Source: an uncultured bacterium (GTDB taxonomy: Bacteria > Patescibacteriota > Microgenomatia > UBA1400 > PJMF01). From it: 15,213 nucleotides of DNA. How positions within the stretch are numbered: position 1 is the first letter of the stretch; the number at the start of each line of letters is the position of its first letter. The notes under the pieces are model-generated. The model was not told the origin of the DNA. It made no database searches and saw nothing but the letters and a program-made list of their open reading frames with translations. The translations under genes and the position numbers were made by a program. Positions 12,920-15,213 of this stretch are shown here, piece after piece. The stretch spans positions 1 to 15,213 of the forward strand of contig CAJBWJ010000035.1 in NCBI GenBank assembly GCA_903959355.1. The letters are read 5' to 3'.

Positions 12920-14477
12920 TGTTAGATTGAGTGTTTAATACAGGTTGAGTGTCTAACACAAGAAGGCTAGAATCAAGAGTCGTTTTACCAGTTTTCTTTA
13001 AATCAGATAAAAATTGCTCAAGATTGGCGGTAGCGACACAAACATAAGAGTCAGCTGCTCCGTAATAAACAAAAAGCATTTCGTTTTTAATAACTGCGCC
13101 GCAAGGATAAACTACACCGGACTTAAAGCCATTATTTTCATATTTTTCTCTTGGCTCAAGAATTGGAGCAGTTGATCGATACAGAACTTTGCTTGGATCA
13201 TTTAAATCAAGTAGCATGGCGCCAACTTTGTATTCACTAGCATCTTTCTCATCCACTGCTTGGTAAATTAGCAGCCAGCCATCTTTAGTTCTAAGTGGCG
13301 GAGCACCGGCCCCAATTTTGCGACTATCCCACCATTCTCTGTCACGTGGTCTAATTTTATGTGTTTCTGAAAGAAAAGTCTGACCGCTAAAATTTAGGTC
13401 ATCAACATAATCAATATAAATGTTTGGGAAAACTCGATGCATAATGACATATTTGCCATTAATTTTTTCTGGGAAAAGACAAGCACTCTTATCAACAATG
13501 CCTGGTCTACTGATTAGAACTGGTTTTTCCCAAAGCAAACGCTCATTTAAAAAATCTGTCAAAGCAATGGAAGTAATGGCGATGCGAGGATGATCCCAAC
13601 CGTTATAAGCCACATAAGTCATATAAATTCTGTCATTAATAATCGTAGCTCTAGGATCTTCACAACCACCACAACCTCCTCCAGAAACAAATGGATTGTC
13701 AGGATCACCAGGAGGCATACTTGCCCCTTCAAAAGCTTGAGTTGGCACGTAAATTGGTTTAATAGAACGGTGATCGATTTGCAAACCGTCTTCACTTGAA
13801 GCGTAACCAATCTTGGAAATATAGTCATGTCCCTGAGCTCTGTAAAGCAGGTGAACTTTATCAGCAGCAAAAATTGCCGCTGGATTAAAGGTACAAAAAG
13901 CTTCCCAAGAATTATGACTATTTGGCGAAAGAATTGGGTTTACGGATGGTTTGGCCAATTTTGGCAGTGGATTTTTTAATTCAATTTCATTGGAAATCAA
14001 ATAGTTAGGATAAGTGATTTCTTTAAATCCAAGCTTTGCATTACGCCAAAGAGATTTGTAGTTACTGTTAACTTTTACTAATTCTAAGAACTCCCACTCA
14101 TCGTTAGTATCACCAATATCAGCGATTAATTTTGGTTGAAAAAATAGAGCATGATCTGGCTGACTAAGTTCAAACAGTTGCAATTGAACTTTAATTTTAT
14201 TATTTTCTAAAACATGGAAAAATACAGATATTCCGTTTTGCGAAATAAAAACATTTTCAAGAGATGCTCGGTCTATTTTTAATAAAGAAGCGTAGTAATT
14301 ACAAATTTTATCTTGAGTGCTAAGAGCTACAGCGGGGCTTTTGACTGCGTCGTTTTGTAAATTTTTATTAGAATCTGCTAGATTTTTTCTCCACAAATTA
14401 AAGACGGATTGCTGCCAACTGAATCTTATCGATTTAGACAACGCCTTGAGATCTAGAAGCTGAGAAAAAGCTTTCAT
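12912..14477 (-). CDS. GH130 family protein with unknown N-terminal domain
   Basis: A 521-residue protein. Residues 1 to about 175 match nothing I recognise: mixed helical and strand-like sequence, no signal peptide or membrane segment. A GH130 beta-propeller domain follows from about residue 178, with VNPILSP (179-185), a Gly/Cys-rich insertion SGGGCGGCEDPR whose presumed acid is D274, FPEKINGK (335-342) with H347-R348, and a closing PCGAVIKNEMLFVYYGAAD. Motif spacing from D274 to FPEKING is identical to domain B of the next gene, so these two are closer to each other than to domain A. Probable substrates are beta-mannosides or related oligosaccharides, by family only. The C-terminal 25 residues are Ser/Thr/Leu-rich and probably disordered. 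It is the first gene of the pair, with two candidate promoters upstream. Confidence 0.87.
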   Translation of the reverse strand: MKAFSQLLDLKALSKSIRFSWQQSVFNLWRKNLADSNKNLQNDAVKSPAVALSTQDKICNYYASLLKIDRASLENVFISQNGISVFFHVLENNKIKVQLQLFELSQPDHALFFQPKLIADIGDTNDEWEFLELVKVNSNYKSLWRNAKLGFKEITYPNYLISNEIELKNPLPKLAKPSVNPILSPNSHNSWEAFCTFNPAAIFAADKVHLLYRAQGHDYISKIGYASSEDGLQIDHRSIKPIYVPTQAFEGASMPPGDPDNPFVSGGGCGGCEDPRATIINDRIYMTYVAYNGWDHPRIAITSIALTDFLNERLLWEKPVLISRPGIVDKSACLFPEKINGKYVIMHRVFPNIYIDYVDDLNFSGQTFLSETHKIRPRDREWWDSRKIGAGAPPLRTKDGWLLIYQAVDEKDASEYKVGAMLLDLNDPSKVLYRSTAPILEPREKYENNGFKSGVVYPCGAVIKNEMLFVYYGAADSYVCVATANLEQFLSDLKKTGKTTLDSSLLVLDTQPVLNTQSNNE

Positions 14478-14486
14478 AATTAATTA

Positions 14487-14514
14487 AATATACAAAAGAT
14501 AGCAAAACTAACAA
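14487..14514 (-). promoter_or_regulatory. Proximal promoter of the GH130 pair
   Basis: Minus strand: -35 TTGTTA (14514-14509), 16-bp spacer, -10 TATATT (14492-14487). The -10 ends 9 nt from the ATG, so transcription would begin about 2-3 nt before the start codon. No Shine-Dalgarno sequence is present, consistent with leaderless translation. Confidence 0.45.
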
Positions 14515-14546
14515 AACAATAGGTTTGCAATCAGAACCTGTTTTTC

Positions 14547-14575
14547 ATTATAGTCAAAATTAATGAACACAACAA
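14547..14575 (-). promoter_or_regulatory. Distal promoter of the GH130 pair
   Basis: Minus strand: -35 TTGTTG (14575-14570), 17-bp spacer, -10 TATAAT (14552-14547), the best sigma-70-type match in the window. The transcript would start near 14540 and have a leader of about 63 nt, containing a short AGGTT/AACCT hairpin (14521-14525 with 14535-14539). It begins directly after the hairpin that follows the rodA gene. Confidence 0.5.
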
Positions 14576-14577
14576 TA

Positions 14578-14617
14578 GATCAAACCAGAAAATACATCGA
14601 TGGTTTGATCCTTTTTT
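14578..14617. terminator. Hairpin between rodA and the GH130 genes
   Basis: GATCAAACCA (14578-14587) and TGGTTTGATC (14601-14610) form a perfect 10-bp stem with a 13-nt loop. The strong T-run (six T, 14612-14617) is on the plus-strand side. In the direction of rodA transcription (minus) the stem is followed only by TATTGTTGTG. It probably ends the rodA transcript, perhaps as a bidirectional terminator with a weak U-tract. No plus-strand protein gene that it would serve is visible. Confidence 0.6.
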
Positions 14618-14626
14618 ATATCTTTT

Positions 14627-15213
14627 TTAATAGAAACTGTGAACTGTTTTTTTTCTAAACTTATCAGCAATTGATGCAGCCACTCCTAAAGCAAAAAATA
14701 AAGAAATCACACTACTGCCACCATAAGATAAAAATGGCAAAGTGATGCCAGTGATTGGTAAAATTGCCATATTCATACCAATGTTGATAAAAATTTGAAC
14801 TAAAAACATCGTGAATACAACCAAAAGATAAAGTTTTTGTCTAAAATCTTCGATTCTATAGGCCAAATACAAAATAAAATTCAATAAAATAAAATAAAGA
14901 AGTAAAAGAAAAACAGCACCAATAAATCCCCATTCTTCAGCAAAAGAAGCAAAAATAAAATCAGTCTGTCTCTCTGGTAAAAAACGTAAATGCGACTGCA
15001 CTCCCTGGCCAATGCCGCGACCAAAAATTCTACCACTTCCAACAGCAATTAAAGCTTGCCTAGCATTATAAGCACTACTACTTTCTTTACTGGATACTTC
15101 TAAATTCGCAGTGCTTTGCGAAAGATGCATGAATCCCAAAAGTCTATTCTTTTGATAATCTTTAAAAACCAAAAACCATAAAACCAATAAGGAGAGAAGG
15201 GCGGTTAAAAATA
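14627..15213 (-). CDS. rodA: RodA/FtsW-type peptidoglycan glycosyltransferase, N-terminus outside window
   Basis: The frame is open to the right edge of the window, so 194 C-terminal residues of a polytopic SEDS protein are visible; the TTG at 15187 is not a real start. SEDS proteins polymerise lipid II into glycan strands with a class B penicillin-binding protein. Marks: the extracellular loop AVGSGRIFGRGIGQG...LPERQTDFIFASFAEEWGFIG and the late motif NIGMNMAILPITGITLPFLSYGGSS. The GQGVQSHLRFLPER wording favours RodA (elongation) over FtsW, but the split is not certain. Most homologues have His before TDF (LPEHTDF or LPERHTDF); here it is Gln. Four hydrophobic stretches fit the last membrane helices. 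The neighbouring GH130 genes have their own promoters and are probably a separate unit. Confidence 0.88.
   Translation of the reverse strand, partial: FLTALLSLLVLWFLVFKDYQKNRLLGFMHLSQSTANLEVSSKESSSAYNARQALIAVGSGRIFGRGIGQGVQSHLRFLPERQTDFIFASFAEEWGFIGAVFLLLLYFILLNFILYLAYRIEDFRQKLYLLVVFTMFLVQIFINIGMNMAILPITGITLPFLSYGGSSVISLFFALGVAASIADKFRKKTVHSFY

Noticed and set aside
13590..13870. ORFs overlapping the GH130 gene on both strands
   Set aside because: Shadows of a strong GH130 reading frame; the Thr/Ser-rich or Val-rich composition results from the Gly/Cys codons on the coding frame.
14627..15187. Complete short membrane protein starting at a TTG at 15187
   Set aside because: The frame stays open to the window edge with hydrophobic residues, and the sequence matches only the C-terminal part of RodA/FtsW, so it is a cut gene.

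Overview
The window looks like a chromosomal segment of a small-genome, AT-rich bacterium, most likely a member of the Candidate Phyla Radiation (Patescibacteria). This is inferred from a DUF4012 membrane-associated protein, a short RecO without a zinc finger, a single-chain (alpha2-type) glycyl-tRNA synthetase, very tight gene packing, no strong Shine-Dalgarno sequences, and compact versions of division genes. All 15 genes end in TAA or TAG and read through with the standard code. No tRNA, rRNA, CRISPR array, transposase or phage gene was seen.

Layout. (1) 1-4563, plus strand: the 3' part of a DUF4012 gene, recO, glyS and a single-pass membrane protein of unknown function, probably co-transcribed. 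The recO-glyS gap carries two tandem imperfect hairpins flanked by an 8-bp direct repeat, which looks like a small inserted element. (2) 4564-4866: a 303-bp AT-rich, hairpin-rich spacer without a gene, ending in the likely mraZ promoter/operator. (3) 4867-8273, plus strand: a shortened division/cell-wall (dcw) cluster, mraZ-rsmH-ftsL-ftsI, packed with 1 to 9 nt gaps. (4) 8275-10935, minus strand: parB, converging on ftsI with one base between the stop codons, and upstream of it the ribosomal genes rpmA and rplU with a Trm11-like RNA methyltransferase gene between them. A parS-like sequence lies just upstream of parB. (5) 10985-14477, minus strand: two overlapping genes encoding three GH130 glycoside phosphorylase/hydrolase domains, one as a single domain behind an unknown N-terminal region, two fused in tandem. 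(6) 14627-15213, minus strand: the C-terminal part of a RodA/FtsW-type glycan polymerase cut by the window edge.

How the parts fit. MraZ, RsmH, FtsL, FtsI and RodA belong to peptidoglycan synthesis and division; ParB belongs to chromosome partition; RecO, GlyRS, L21, L27 and the methyltransferase are information-processing functions. The GH130 pair is the accessory, metabolic part: cytoplasmic enzymes probably acting on beta-mannosides or related oligosaccharides. The most unusual points are the three-domain GH130 locus, the methyltransferase between rplU and rpmA, the duplicated hairpin element before glyS, and several putative promoters whose -10 boxes lie only about 6-11 nt from the start codon, suggesting leaderless or near-leaderless mRNAs.
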